Source: Zhuqueibacter pondensis
Lineage (GTDB): Bacteria > Zhuqueibacterota > Zhuqueibacteria > Zhuqueibacterales > Zhuqueibacteraceae
Direction: 5' to 3'
Assembly (NCBI GenBank): GCA_034505955.1
Contig: JAPDQK010000002.1
Span: 62,001-126,000, forward strand
DNA: 64,000 nt
Positions within the stretch are counted from its first letter, which is position 1; each line of letters starts with the position of its first letter. Positions 50,824-59,739 of the stretch are shown here, in pieces. The notes below the pieces were generated by a model. The model did no database searches. It was not told the origin of the DNA and saw nothing but the letters and a program-made list of their open reading frames with translations. The translations under genes were made by a program, and so were the position numbers.

Positions 50824-51254
50824 TGAGGCGATCCTCCGTTCTTGCTTTTCATTTCTCGCTGTCCGGTTGTCACCGGCAAGCCCTTTTGCGCGACCAGTTC
50901 GATGGCGCGGTCAATGGGAATATGCACGATGCCGGCCTCGCGAACGACCCATCCGTAACTGTGCAAGATGGAATCTTCCCTCGCGAGGTATTTTTGCAAA
51001 TCCATTTCGGGCGTGACTTGCAGGCGCGGCGCCGCCGGCAGTTGCCGGCCGACCGCCAGCGGCGACGGCGGAGTCTCGGAACGTTGCTCCTGTTCCTGGA
51101 GAACACTTTTCATCCAGAACATCAATAACATCATGACCGCAATCACGACCGTCAATCCGATGCCGAATTTGATTACCGCGGAGATACTGGCATCGCTGGT
51201 TTCGTGCCCGCGGGGATTGTTGTTTTGAGTTGGTGTTTTTTGTGTTTCACTCAT
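50820..51254 (-). CDS. Small membrane-anchored protein of the complex III/cox operon
   Basis: 144 residues. One membrane helix at about 27-49 (AVIKFGIGLTVVIAVMMLLM). The outside part is proline-rich and then QKYLAREDSILHSYGWVVRE, IVHIPIDRAIELVAQKGLPV. The last motif (VxIPIDRAMELxxxxGLP) is seen in small proteins encoded between ActF and SCO in other FCB-group operons as I recall, but I cannot name the family. Starts inside the actF end (8-bp overlap) and ends overlapping the SCO start (ATGA). Confidence 0.75.
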   Translation of the reverse strand: MSETQKTPTQNNNPRGHETSDASISAVIKFGIGLTVVIAVMMLLMFWMKSVLQEQEQRSETPPSPLAVGRQLPAAPRLQVTPEMDLQKYLAREDSILHSYGWVVREAGIVHIPIDRAIELVAQKGLPVTTGQREMKSKNGGSPQ

Positions 51255-52419
51255 GATGCAATGCTTCTTTTAAACGCGGATCATGCAGAGGCAACAAGGC
51301 TCTGCGCTGCAATTGCCAAACAAAGACGGCGAGCCACAGGCCGCCGATGGCGAGGGGCGCCAACACGTCCATCCAGTGAATGCTGAATTTTTCCGGATGA
51401 AAGTTGGGAGCCACAATCCAAAACAGATCAACCAGGCGCATGATGATCATGGCGGCCGCCAATCGGGCAAGAAGTTCCACCCGTTGCTTGGTCTTCCGCG
51501 AGAGCAACAGCAAAAACGGCACGGCAAAATGAAAGACCACCAGGGCAATCGCCATCACTCCCCATCCGCCATGCAAACGATGCACATACCAGGTAATTTC
51601 CTCCGGCAAGTTGGCCGACCAGATGATGAGAAATTGTGAGAAAGCCACATAGGCCCACAACATCACAAACGCCAGCGTAAGATTGCCGAGATCGTGAAAA
51701 TGCTTGGTGGTGATGACTCCGGCAATCGGCTCATGCCTGGAGAGCAATCGCACCGCGATGATGGCAAAGGCCAGCGTCACCAAACCCTGGCCGATAACGA
51801 AGACGACACCGAAGATGGTCGAAAACCAGTGGGGCTCGAGCGACATCACCCAGTCGAAAGCTGCAAAAGTCATCGTGAGCACAAAAAAGACCAAACCGGG
51901 TCCTGAGAGATTTCGCAGGCGGTTGGTCAAAGCCGGGTTGGCGGTGCGATCTTGTTCGGACGACCATTTGTTCAACAAGTAGGCGAAGACGCTCCAGATG
52001 GCAAAGTAACCGATTGTCCGCATTCCAAAAAACGGAACGTTCAAATACAGGCTTTTCTGTTGCAAGATTTCGTCGCCAGCAACGACTTCCGGGCGCGCCC
52101 ACAAGTAAAGCTCGCGCAGGCCAAAGAAAAACGGCACGAACAGCAAAACCATCAACGGTAACGTTCTGGTGCCCGCCTCCAGCAAGCGCTGAATCACGAA
52201 TCCCCAACCGCCGCTCACGAGATGATGCAACATTAAAACGGCAAGACAGCCGATCGTAATGCCAAACCAAAAGAGATAAGCGAACAAATACGAACGGAAA
52301 AACTGCTCCGTGCTGAGCGCGGCGCTCAATCCCATCAGAACCAGGGCGACCACGCCAACGATGATTGCGCGTTGCCGGATACGATTGAAGTGAGATTTAA
52401 GTGAATCTGTCTGGTTCAT
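51247..52419 (-). CDS. actF: Alternative complex III subunit ActF
   Basis: 390 residues with about ten membrane helices (IVGVVALVLMGLSAALSTEQ, SYLFAYLFWFGITIGCLAVL, FGMRTIGYFAIWSVFAYLLN, FVLTMTFAAFDWVMSLEPHW, LLSRKTKQRVELLARLAAAM). The pattern WVMSLEPHWFSTIFGVVF is typical of the quinol:cytochrome c oxidoreductase quinone-binding subunit 2. It is related to the ActC/NrfD type by fold. Overlaps actE by ATGA. Confidence 0.93.
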   Translation of the reverse strand: MNQTDSLKSHFNRIRQRAIIVGVVALVLMGLSAALSTEQFFRSYLFAYLFWFGITIGCLAVLMLHHLVSGGWGFVIQRLLEAGTRTLPLMVLLFVPFFFGLRELYLWARPEVVAGDEILQQKSLYLNVPFFGMRTIGYFAIWSVFAYLLNKWSSEQDRTANPALTNRLRNLSGPGLVFFVLTMTFAAFDWVMSLEPHWFSTIFGVVFVIGQGLVTLAFAIIAVRLLSRHEPIAGVITTKHFHDLGNLTLAFVMLWAYVAFSQFLIIWSANLPEEITWYVHRLHGGWGVMAIALVVFHFAVPFLLLLSRKTKQRVELLARLAAAMIIMRLVDLFWIVAPNFHPEKFSIHWMDVLAPLAIGGLWLAVFVWQLQRRALLPLHDPRLKEALHHE

Positions 52420-53045
52420 TGTTCTTTCTCGAGCAGTTTACTGCGTTCAGCCGCTGGCACATCGTGGAGCGTGGCGTTTTGGCTCAACTGCAGCGCACGA
52501 ATATAAGCGGAAATCGCCCAGCGGTCTCGGGCCGGGATGCGGTCGGCATAACTATACATCGCGCCAAACCCGTTGGTGATCACGTCGAAGAAATATCCCA
52601 CCGGCGCCTGGCGCAGGCGATCTATATGAAAGGATGGGGGCTGGCGAAAGCCGCGTTGCACGATCATGCCGCGACCGGTGCCAACGCGATCGTGGCACGG
52701 CGAACAGTAAATATCATATCGTTCCTGGCCGCGCACGAGAATACCCTTGAGCGAGTCCTTGGTGACGGCAAATGGCAGAGCAGTGACAAACTCACCATTG
52801 ATTTTTCCGGTGTAAAAATCCTCATCCGTGCGCAGATGCCCGCGCGCCACGGTGCCTTCCACGAGCGGGCGTGCGGAGCGGCCGTCTTCAAAAGTGTTGC
52901 TGCCCCGCAGCGGCTTGTATTTCGGCTGATTATGCATTTCTTGACGGCACGCGACCATCAGAGGCAAAAGCATCGCTACACAGCAAAATCCGATCGAAAA
53001 ATGCAAACCGAAAAACAAAGGCCGATTTTTTTGAGCGTTGAGCAT
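52416..53045 (-). CDS. actE: Alternative complex III mono-heme cytochrome c subunit ActE
   Basis: 209 residues. Lipoprotein-like signal (FSIGFCCVAMLLPLMVAC). Mature part: MHNQPKYKPLRGSNTFEDGR, SARPLVEGTVARG, then one heme site CSPCHDRVGTG with RGMIVQRGFRQPPSFH and the distal Met probably in NGFGAMYSYADRIPARDRW. This is the usual ActE, which passes electrons towards the oxidase. Confidence 0.92.
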   Translation of the reverse strand: MLNAQKNRPLFFGLHFSIGFCCVAMLLPLMVACRQEMHNQPKYKPLRGSNTFEDGRSARPLVEGTVARGHLRTDEDFYTGKINGEFVTALPFAVTKDSLKGILVRGQERYDIYCSPCHDRVGTGRGMIVQRGFRQPPSFHIDRLRQAPVGYFFDVITNGFGAMYSYADRIPARDRWAISAYIRALQLSQNATLHDVPAAERSKLLEKEQ

Positions 53046-53088
53046 GATTCTCTACCTTGCGACGATTTTGTTGAGATTTCACCAATCA

Positions 53089-53640
53089 TCACTGCGCGAC
53101 TTCATACACTCCGAAAGGATGCAACTCCTCCAGAAAATGTTTCGTCGTGGTCGGATCAAACTTTGGGTCTTGCGTTTCGATGCACAGGAAGAAGCGATCC
53201 TGGCTGGCCTGCTCGAAGCGCGGCACATTGAACACCGGATGATGTGGCATGGGCAATCCATTCAACGCAAACATGCCGAGCACCGCCGAGAATGCGGCAA
53301 TTAAAATGGTCACCTCGAAGGTGATCGGAATAAACGATGGCCAACTGTTGAACGGGCGTCCGCCAACATTCAGTGGGTAGTCGATCACCGCGGCATAATA
53401 CTGCATGAGAAATCCGACGAGGCAGCCGATAATGCCGCCAAGCAGCACGATACGCGGCAGGGGATTGCGAGGGACGTGCATCGCTTCTGCCAACCCTTCG
53501 ATCGGAAAAGGACTGTAGGCATCCATCTCCCGATACCCTTCGGCATGGGCGCGACGAGCTGCCGCGACCAATTCCTCAGCGGTTTCAAATTCGGCCATCA
53601 GACCGTAGAGGGAAGATTCGGTTTTATTATTCTTGCTCAT
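53089..53640 (-). CDS. actD: Alternative complex III subunit ActD (DUF3341)
   Basis: 183 residues from ATG 53640; the longer frame to 53727 has no support. DUF3341 pattern: YGLMAEFETAEELVAAARRA, HAEGYREMDAYSPFPIEGLA, two helices (LPRIVLLGGIIGCLVGFLMQ, FIPITFEVTILIAAFSAVLG) and PHHPVFNVPRFEQASQDRFF. It anchors the extracytoplasmic subunits. Lies between actC and actE. Confidence 0.93.
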   Translation of the reverse strand: MSKNNKTESSLYGLMAEFETAEELVAAARRAHAEGYREMDAYSPFPIEGLAEAMHVPRNPLPRIVLLGGIIGCLVGFLMQYYAAVIDYPLNVGGRPFNSWPSFIPITFEVTILIAAFSAVLGMFALNGLPMPHHPVFNVPRFEQASQDRFFLCIETQDPKFDPTTTKHFLEELHPFGVYEVAQ

Positions 53641-53763
53641 ATTTGTGCTCTTTTGAAATGGCGCTGAAAGGCGCAAAAACTTGCCGGTACGGAGATCTCG
53701 AAATTTGCAGAGAGCGCCCCTCGACACGGCCTCCCAAAGACACGAATGGAAAATTCGTTTTCA

Positions 53764-55146
53764 TTATTTCCCTTTCTTCCCATTCACGGTTACCAGCGTC
53801 CGCATTTCAAAGATCGAAATTGCCGGAAGCACGCGCACGAAGAGAAAGATCAATGCGAAGAAGAGTCCAATCGTTCCGAGATAGGTTGCCCAATCCCAGA
53901 TCGTCGGGTAGTACATGCCCCAGGAAGAGGGCAGAAAGTCGCGATGCAAACTCGTCACGACGATCACGAAGCGTTCCAACCACATGCCAATGCTGACGAT
54001 GATGGAAATAATGAAAAGCACAGCAGCGCTGTTTTGAAAGCGTCTGAACCAGAGCAGTTGCGGCACCAGAAGATTGCAAACGAGCAGCGCCCAGTAGAAC
54101 GGCGCATAGGGCCCGGTCATGCGATTGAGAATCATGTATTGTTCATATTTGTTGCCGCTGTACCACCCCATGAACGCTTCGATGAGGTAACCATATGAAA
54201 CGATCAAGCTGGTGGCGAGCATGATTTTCGCCATATTGCGCAAATGGCGCATTGTGATGAAATCTTCCAAATTGTAAAATTTGCGCAGAGGGATCACCAG
54301 GATCAGCACCATGGCAAAACCGGCGTAGATGGCGCCGGCAACGAAATAGGGTGGAAAGATGGTGGCGTGCCAACCGGGAATGACCGACATGGCAAAGTCG
54401 AAACTGACGACGGTGTGCACGGAAACCACCAACGGCGTCGCCAAACCTGCAAGCAACAGATACGCCGTTTCATAACGATGCCAATGGATTGCCGAGCCAC
54501 GCCAACCCATCGCGAACAGGCCATAAATTTTTTGCAACCAGGGTTTGCGTGCGCGGTCGCGCAACGTGGCCAGGTCCGGCACCAAACCGACATACCAAAA
54601 GAATAATGAAACCGTTGCGTATGTTGTGATGGCGAACACATCCCACACCAACGGGCTGCGGGTTTGTGGCCACATCGCCATGGTGTTGGGGTAGGGAAGA
54701 AGCCAGTAGGCCAGCCATGGCCGTCCCATGTGCAAAATCGGAAAAAGGCCGGCGCAGGCCACCGCGAACAGGGTCATGGCCTCGGCAAAGCGGTTGATCG
54801 AGGTTCGCCATTCCTGACGCACCAGCAACAGGATGGCCGAGATCAAGGTTCCGGCATGACCGATGCCGATCCACCACACAAAGTTGATAATTGCGAATCC
54901 CCAACCCACCGGAATGTTGATTCCCCAGATGCCGACGCCTTTGGCGAACAAATACGTCACCGCAACCAGCAGCGCCATGAGGACGGCAAAGGCCAGGCCG
55001 AATCCCAACAGCCAGCCGCGCGTAATTTTACGCGTCAGAACAATCGAACTGATTTTCTCGGTGATGGTCCCGTAAGTGTGGCCGGGCGCGAGAATCGGCT
55101 CTTCAGTCGCCACAGTAATCGTTTTTGCGGTTGTTTCAAGCGGCAT
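53764..55146 (-). CDS. actC: Alternative complex III subunit ActC (NrfD/PsrC-like)
   Basis: 460 residues, ten membrane helices. LLGFGLAFAVLMALLVAVTY, INIPVGWGFAIINFVWWIGI, GHAGTLISAILLL, WRTSINRFAEAMTLFAVACA and PLVWDVFAITTYATVSLFFW are typical of the NrfD-like quinol-oxidising membrane subunit. It shares one base with the actB stop (TGATG), so translation is coupled. Confidence 0.95.
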   Translation of the reverse strand: MPLETTAKTITVATEEPILAPGHTYGTITEKISSIVLTRKITRGWLLGFGLAFAVLMALLVAVTYLFAKGVGIWGINIPVGWGFAIINFVWWIGIGHAGTLISAILLLVRQEWRTSINRFAEAMTLFAVACAGLFPILHMGRPWLAYWLLPYPNTMAMWPQTRSPLVWDVFAITTYATVSLFFWYVGLVPDLATLRDRARKPWLQKIYGLFAMGWRGSAIHWHRYETAYLLLAGLATPLVVSVHTVVSFDFAMSVIPGWHATIFPPYFVAGAIYAGFAMVLILVIPLRKFYNLEDFITMRHLRNMAKIMLATSLIVSYGYLIEAFMGWYSGNKYEQYMILNRMTGPYAPFYWALLVCNLLVPQLLWFRRFQNSAAVLFIISIIVSIGMWLERFVIVVTSLHRDFLPSSWGMYYPTIWDWATYLGTIGLFFALIFLFVRVLPAISIFEMRTLVTVNGKKGK

Positions 55147-58100
55147 CAGTTTTCCTCGAGCTCGGGGTTGGGGTTTCGCAACTTCGCCAGATAACTCGTG
55201 CGCGGCCTGGTGTTCAAATCGGTCAGCAAGCCGTAGTTCAACGGCTCGGCTTTGAGTTTGGCAACGCGACTGTTGGGATCATTGAGGTTGCCGAAAGTAA
55301 TGGCCTGTGCCGGACACACTTGCTGGCATGCCGTCACGACTTCGCCGTCGCGAATGTCACGATCTTCCAGTTTGGCCGTGATGCGCGCATGATTGATGCG
55401 CTGCACACAAAATGTGCACTTTTCCATGATGCCGCGCTTGCGCACCGTGACGTCAGGATTGTACACCAGTTTCATGTTCGGCGTCTGGTAATCCGAATAT
55501 TGCAGAAAGTTGAAGCGTCGAACTTTATAAGGACAGTTGTTGGAGCAATAACGGGTTCCAACACAGCGGTTGTAAACCATCTCGTTCAGTCCTTCGGGAC
55601 TGTGCACGGTCGCCGCCACCGGACAAACCACTTCACACGGTGCATGCTCGCAATGCATGCATGTCACCGGCTGATGATAGGTGTCGGGGTCGTCGAGATT
55701 ACCCTGGTAATAACGATCAATGCGGATCCAGTGCATTTCACGGCCGCGTGCCACTTCCGTTTTGCCGACGATCGGAATGTTATTCTCTGCCTGGCAGGCG
55801 ATCGTGCAGGCATTGCAACCCATGCAGGCATTGAGATCGATGACCATGCCCCATGCGTAGCCCTCGTTTTTATGCTCATCGGGATACAACGTCAAGTCCG
55901 GCGGCGGCTCATGTCCCAGTTCCTGCGCAAAATTCGGATGCGCCGAATACTCGGCGAGCGTGCCAACTCGAACCAGATGGCGATTCTCCATGTTATGATG
56001 CATCTGCGTCGCAGCTAACGCATGGCGCTTGCCGGTTTTGCGGATTTCGAGACCCGTGCCGAACCAGGGCGCAGAGGAAGTGCGAAGCGCATAAAAATTG
56101 ACGCCGACGGCCGTCCCAATCTTGCCTGCGCGCGTGCGCCCATATCCAAAATTGACTGTCACGGCATGGTCGGGATGCCCGGGGGTAATCCAAATTGGCG
56201 CATTCACGGTACGGCCCTGATATTTCAGCTCGACCACGTCTTCATTCGCGAGCTCCATTCGTTCTGCCATCGCCGGGCTGATCATGGCCACATTATCCCA
56301 GGTAATTTTGGTCAACGGTTTGGGCAGCTCCTGCAACCAACCATTATTGGCAAAACGCCCGTCACCAATCGTCGGATCAGGACGAAAAATAATTTCAATA
56401 TTGGATGCAGAGGATTCAGATTTGGTTACTGCCTGCTGATAGCTGGCTGTGAATTGATTGGGTTTTAGCTTTACCGATTTTGCCGGCAGAGCGGTTCCGT
56501 TTACCAGACCGTCGTGCAAGGAAGTTTGCCAAAACTTTTCAAAATCCGCTGCCGGCCTTTGGGCCTTCCAGTAGTCACGAACCAGGTCATGACTGGAGCG
56601 GTTGGGTTGGCCGGCAAAGACCGCCAGTACTTCATGAATTGATTTGCCGCCGTAAAGTGGCGCAATCAGCGGCTGCATGATCGTCACGGTGCCATCATAA
56701 GCGCGGGCATCACTCCAAGTTTCCAGGGCGTGCGCCTCGGGAATATGCCAATGGCACAAATAGGAAGTTTCATCATGATACAGACTGAGGTGAATGCGCA
56801 GGCGAACCCTGGAAAGTTTGTCGGCGAAGTTCAAATCACTTGGCGCGGTGAAAACCGGATTACCACCCAGTATCAACAGAATGTCGACGCGGCCTGCTTC
56901 CATGTCGTTGGCCAACGCGCGGAGTGATTCGATTTGATTCACGGGCCTGGCCTCGACCGGATCGGTATAAATGACGGTTGTACCGACATTGCCCAGAGCT
57001 TGATTCATGGCATGAACAAGCGCGTGCACATGCGCGGGCTGTTGTTCTCCGGCGATAATGAGACTTCTCCCGCGATGTTGTTGCAGGTCGCGTGCGAGTG
57101 CTGCGATCCATTTTGCCATGCGCGCATTGTGCCCTGTGTTTTGCTCTTCGCCGATACCCAACACTGCGGCGAGAGTGTGCGCAAAACTCGCAATTTCACT
57201 CGGACGCATCGACAGGCGATGATCCGCCATTGTCCCCGTGAGCGTTGGCGTGCTCTCGACGAGGTACAGGCGATTCATGGTTTTTTGCCCATCTTGAATA
57301 CGCCGTTTGGCGGAGAACTCGCGTGCATATCGCAAACTGCCGGGCATGTCGATCAGGAAGTTGGAATCCAGCGAGACAATGACCTCCGCCCGATCGAAGC
57401 GATATTGCGTTTCGAGATATTCACCGAATGCCAGGCGGCTGCCGTCACGAACCTGATCTCTTCCCGCCGGTTCATATTGATGCCATTGGGCCGCCGGTAA
57501 CCCAGCGAGTAATGCGCGCATCTGACTGGCCAGAGTCGGCGAAGTCACCGTCTCGGTGAGTATTCGCAAGCCCTCACCCTTTTTGGCACGTACGCCCTCC
57601 AATTCGGTGCTGATGGCCGTTATGAACGCCTCCCACGTGCTGATCTCACCCAAATTGATCACGACCTCGGAGCGCTCCGGATCATAAAGTGTCAATATGG
57701 CGGCTTGCGCAAAAATATCAGTAGCTCCCAAACTGGCTGGATGCTCGGGGTTGCCCTCGACCTTGGTGGGACGGCCTTCATGGCTTTCCACGAGTACGCC
57801 GCTGGCGTATCCTCCTTGCAGCAGCGCAGTGGCAAAATACAACGGTTTGCCCGGAACAATCTCTTCCGGCGGCTTGACGTATGGGAAAATTTTTTCCTCC
57901 GGCTGGCGGGTGCAGGCATTGAGACCAGCCAGTGCCAAAGACGCTCCCATCAATTTCAGAAAATCCCGGCGTGGCAGCGGCAGCGCTTTTTCGACGGCAT
58001 GCGGTGTAAACTCATTTTGCAAATATTGTTGAAATTCTTCGGTATTGGCCAACTCCTCCAAACTTCGCCAATATTGCTGACCGCGTTGTTTTCCCAAACC

Positions 58101-58175
58101 TGCTCGAAGCGCTGACAGGTCGAAATGATTGGATTTTTCGTTCTTGATTGTCTGCATGCAAAACTCGTTTTCCAT
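55146..58175 (-). CDS. actB: Alternative complex III Fe-S/molybdopterin-like subunit ActB
   Basis: 1009 residues from ATG 58175, twelve bases after actA ends. A Tat-like twin-arginine stretch (LPRRDFLKLMGASLALAGLN) lies at about 68-87. Residues 100-740 resemble a molybdopterin oxidoreductase but, as usual in ActB, no cofactor is expected. The C-terminal part holds ferredoxin-like cluster motifs: CMGCNACTIACQAENNIP, CMHCEHAPCEVVCPVAAT, CVGTRYCSNNCPYKVRRF, and CTFCVQRINHARI. It forms the electron wire from ActC to ActA/ActE. Confidence 0.95.
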   Translation of the reverse strand: MENEFCMQTIKNEKSNHFDLSALRAGLGKQRGQQYWRSLEELANTEEFQQYLQNEFTPHAVEKALPLPRRDFLKLMGASLALAGLNACTRQPEEKIFPYVKPPEEIVPGKPLYFATALLQGGYASGVLVESHEGRPTKVEGNPEHPASLGATDIFAQAAILTLYDPERSEVVINLGEISTWEAFITAISTELEGVRAKKGEGLRILTETVTSPTLASQMRALLAGLPAAQWHQYEPAGRDQVRDGSRLAFGEYLETQYRFDRAEVIVSLDSNFLIDMPGSLRYAREFSAKRRIQDGQKTMNRLYLVESTPTLTGTMADHRLSMRPSEIASFAHTLAAVLGIGEEQNTGHNARMAKWIAALARDLQQHRGRSLIIAGEQQPAHVHALVHAMNQALGNVGTTVIYTDPVEARPVNQIESLRALANDMEAGRVDILLILGGNPVFTAPSDLNFADKLSRVRLRIHLSLYHDETSYLCHWHIPEAHALETWSDARAYDGTVTIMQPLIAPLYGGKSIHEVLAVFAGQPNRSSHDLVRDYWKAQRPAADFEKFWQTSLHDGLVNGTALPAKSVKLKPNQFTASYQQAVTKSESSASNIEIIFRPDPTIGDGRFANNGWLQELPKPLTKITWDNVAMISPAMAERMELANEDVVELKYQGRTVNAPIWITPGHPDHAVTVNFGYGRTRAGKIGTAVGVNFYALRTSSAPWFGTGLEIRKTGKRHALAATQMHHNMENRHLVRVGTLAEYSAHPNFAQELGHEPPPDLTLYPDEHKNEGYAWGMVIDLNACMGCNACTIACQAENNIPIVGKTEVARGREMHWIRIDRYYQGNLDDPDTYHQPVTCMHCEHAPCEVVCPVAATVHSPEGLNEMVYNRCVGTRYCSNNCPYKVRRFNFLQYSDYQTPNMKLVYNPDVTVRKRGIMEKCTFCVQRINHARITAKLEDRDIRDGEVVTACQQVCPAQAITFGNLNDPNSRVAKLKAEPLNYGLLTDLNTRPRTSYLAKLRNPNPELEEN

Positions 58176-58186
58176 GGACCGCTGTT

Positions 58187-58837
58187 TTAGCGATGACAGA
58201 TCGAACAGTTGGTTAGTTTCTGAATCTTGTATTCCCGCACCAGTTTCGCGCCCAACACGGCCTGATCCTCTGCGGGCTTCCAATCCGTGCTGAAAACAAA
58301 CTCGCGCGGCCGCACAAAACGTTCCGGCGCGCGGTGACAACTGAGACACCATTCCATGGTCAGAGCGTTTTCCCGCCACGTCAGTGCCATTTCGTCAACC
58401 GGCCCGTGACAAGTGACACAGCTCATCCCCTTTTTCACATGGATGGCATGATTGAAATAAACAAAATCCGGCAGGTCATTGACGCGAACCCACGCGATCG
58501 ATTTATTATTGCGAAAACTTTCGCGAACCGGTTCCAACATCGGGCTGCTGGAATGAATCTGCGAGTGGCAGGTCATGCAGGTTTTTGTCGCGGGAATGCC
58601 GGCAAAGCCGGACTCTTCGACCGAAGTATGACAATAGCGGCAGTCAATGCCGAGTTGGCTCACATGATGACGATGGCTGAAGGGAACCGGCTGCTCGCGA
58701 ACGACTTTGGCTTGGGTCACATAAGAGGATCGCTCGATGACGCCGAACACCCACAGGAGACCGCCGATGAGGAAGACGGCGCCAAAGATACTGATTTTGG
58801 AAAGCGTGTTGGTACTGGGATGAAAGATTTGAGCCAT
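58187..58837 (-). CDS. actA: Alternative complex III pentaheme cytochrome c subunit ActA
   Basis: 216 residues. One N-terminal helix (ISIFGAVFLIGGLLWVFGVI), then five CxxCH motifs: CRYCH, CMTCH, CVTCH, CLSCH and CSICH, with additional His (FSHRHHVSQLGID, FNHAIHVKKGMS). This is the pentaheme subunit that heads the alternative complex III operon. First gene after the promoter at 58907-58935. Confidence 0.95.
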   Translation of the reverse strand: MAQIFHPSTNTLSKISIFGAVFLIGGLLWVFGVIERSSYVTQAKVVREQPVPFSHRHHVSQLGIDCRYCHTSVEESGFAGIPATKTCMTCHSQIHSSSPMLEPVRESFRNNKSIAWVRVNDLPDFVYFNHAIHVKKGMSCVTCHGPVDEMALTWRENALTMEWCLSCHRAPERFVRPREFVFSTDWKPAEDQAVLGAKLVREYKIQKLTNCSICHR

Positions 58838-58906
58838 TCAGATTATGTTTTTTGGGAACTATGGGAAATCTTGCAACGAATTGTGAACCGCGCGAAAATA
58901 AAATTA

Positions 58907-58935
58907 AAAATAATAAAAAATTGTTGTTTTGTCAA
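58907..58935 (-). promoter_or_regulatory. Probable promoter of the complex III/oxidase operon
   Basis: TTGACA (58930-58935) and TATTTT (58907-58912) with a 17-bp spacer on the minus strand, about 70 bp before actA. The region is AT-rich. Confidence 0.5.
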
Positions 58936-58983
58936 GTCATGGGCAGGCATATTTTGGAAAAATTTTTCACCCCGAATCACTGA

Positions 58984-59739
58984 TCAAATTTGCGAAGCCC
59001 CGTGCTCATCAACCACGATCACGGCCAATCGTTTCGGCCCATGCGCACCGAGCACGAGAATCTTCTCGATATCCGAAGTCCGGCTCGGCCCGGTGATGAT
59101 GGTCGCGTAGCTCGAAAGATCGGCCACCCCACGCTGATCGTAGCGTTTCAGCGCTTCGTCGAGTGAAAGCACGAGTTGGTCGATGGTTGCGATGGCGATG
59201 TGAAACGGCGGCAAAACCGAGAGGCGGCGGCCACCGGCAGTGGCCGAGCTCAAGACGATGCTGCCCGTGCGCGCGATCAAAAAATCAACTGCCGTAATCC
59301 CTATTGCAAAGTTGGCAAAATTGGCTGAGGCAATGGTTTGGCGGTCGATGATTTGCGTATTTTCGCTGAGCCAATGGTCGGCCGCAAAAATTCTGTCGAG
59401 CAGCGGATGGCGATGGCGTGCCATCAATTTCTCGCTGCGGATTGGCTGGCGCTGATCGGTTATGATCATGCCGGCATTCGATTGCGCAAGGTAATTGTTC
59501 AAAAGCTCGTGCAACGTCTTTGCTGCTGCAGGCGCATCCTTCGAATGATGGAACTCACCCTTCAAGGCGGCAAACTTGTCGGCAAAGGTTTTCAATGTCT
59601 GCTGCCGGGCGATTTCATAATTTCGGTAGATCGCGGCATCTTCTTGCGCCGAGGGTAATGGCTTGGACCACTCGGTCTTCGAAATGTTCGCCGCACTTTT
59701 ACGCAAGTTTCGCAGGATCTGGTCTCGTGCGCTACTCAT
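58984..59739 (-). CDS. lutC: LutC-type LUD-domain protein
   Basis: 251 residues from ATG 59739 (GGAGG 7 bases upstream); an earlier start would overlap lutB more. LUD signature: GITAVDFLIARTGSIVLSSA, GGRRLSVLPPFHIAIATIDQ, YATIITGPSRTSDIEKILVL, GAHGPKRLAVIVVDE. LutC acts with LutA and LutB in L-lactate oxidation. Overlaps lutB by eight bases. LutA (CCG protein) is not beside it. Confidence 0.92.
   Translation of the reverse strand: MSSARDQILRNLRKSAANISKTEWSKPLPSAQEDAAIYRNYEIARQQTLKTFADKFAALKGEFHHSKDAPAAAKTLHELLNNYLAQSNAGMIITDQRQPIRSEKLMARHRHPLLDRIFAADHWLSENTQIIDRQTIASANFANFAIGITAVDFLIARTGSIVLSSATAGGRRLSVLPPFHIAIATIDQLVLSLDEALKRYDQRGVADLSSYATIITGPSRTSDIEKILVLGAHGPKRLAVIVVDEHGASQI

Noticed and set aside
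55125..56018. 297-codon plus-strand open frame
   Set aside because: Antisense to actB and its Fe-S motifs; rich in His/Arg as expected for the complement.
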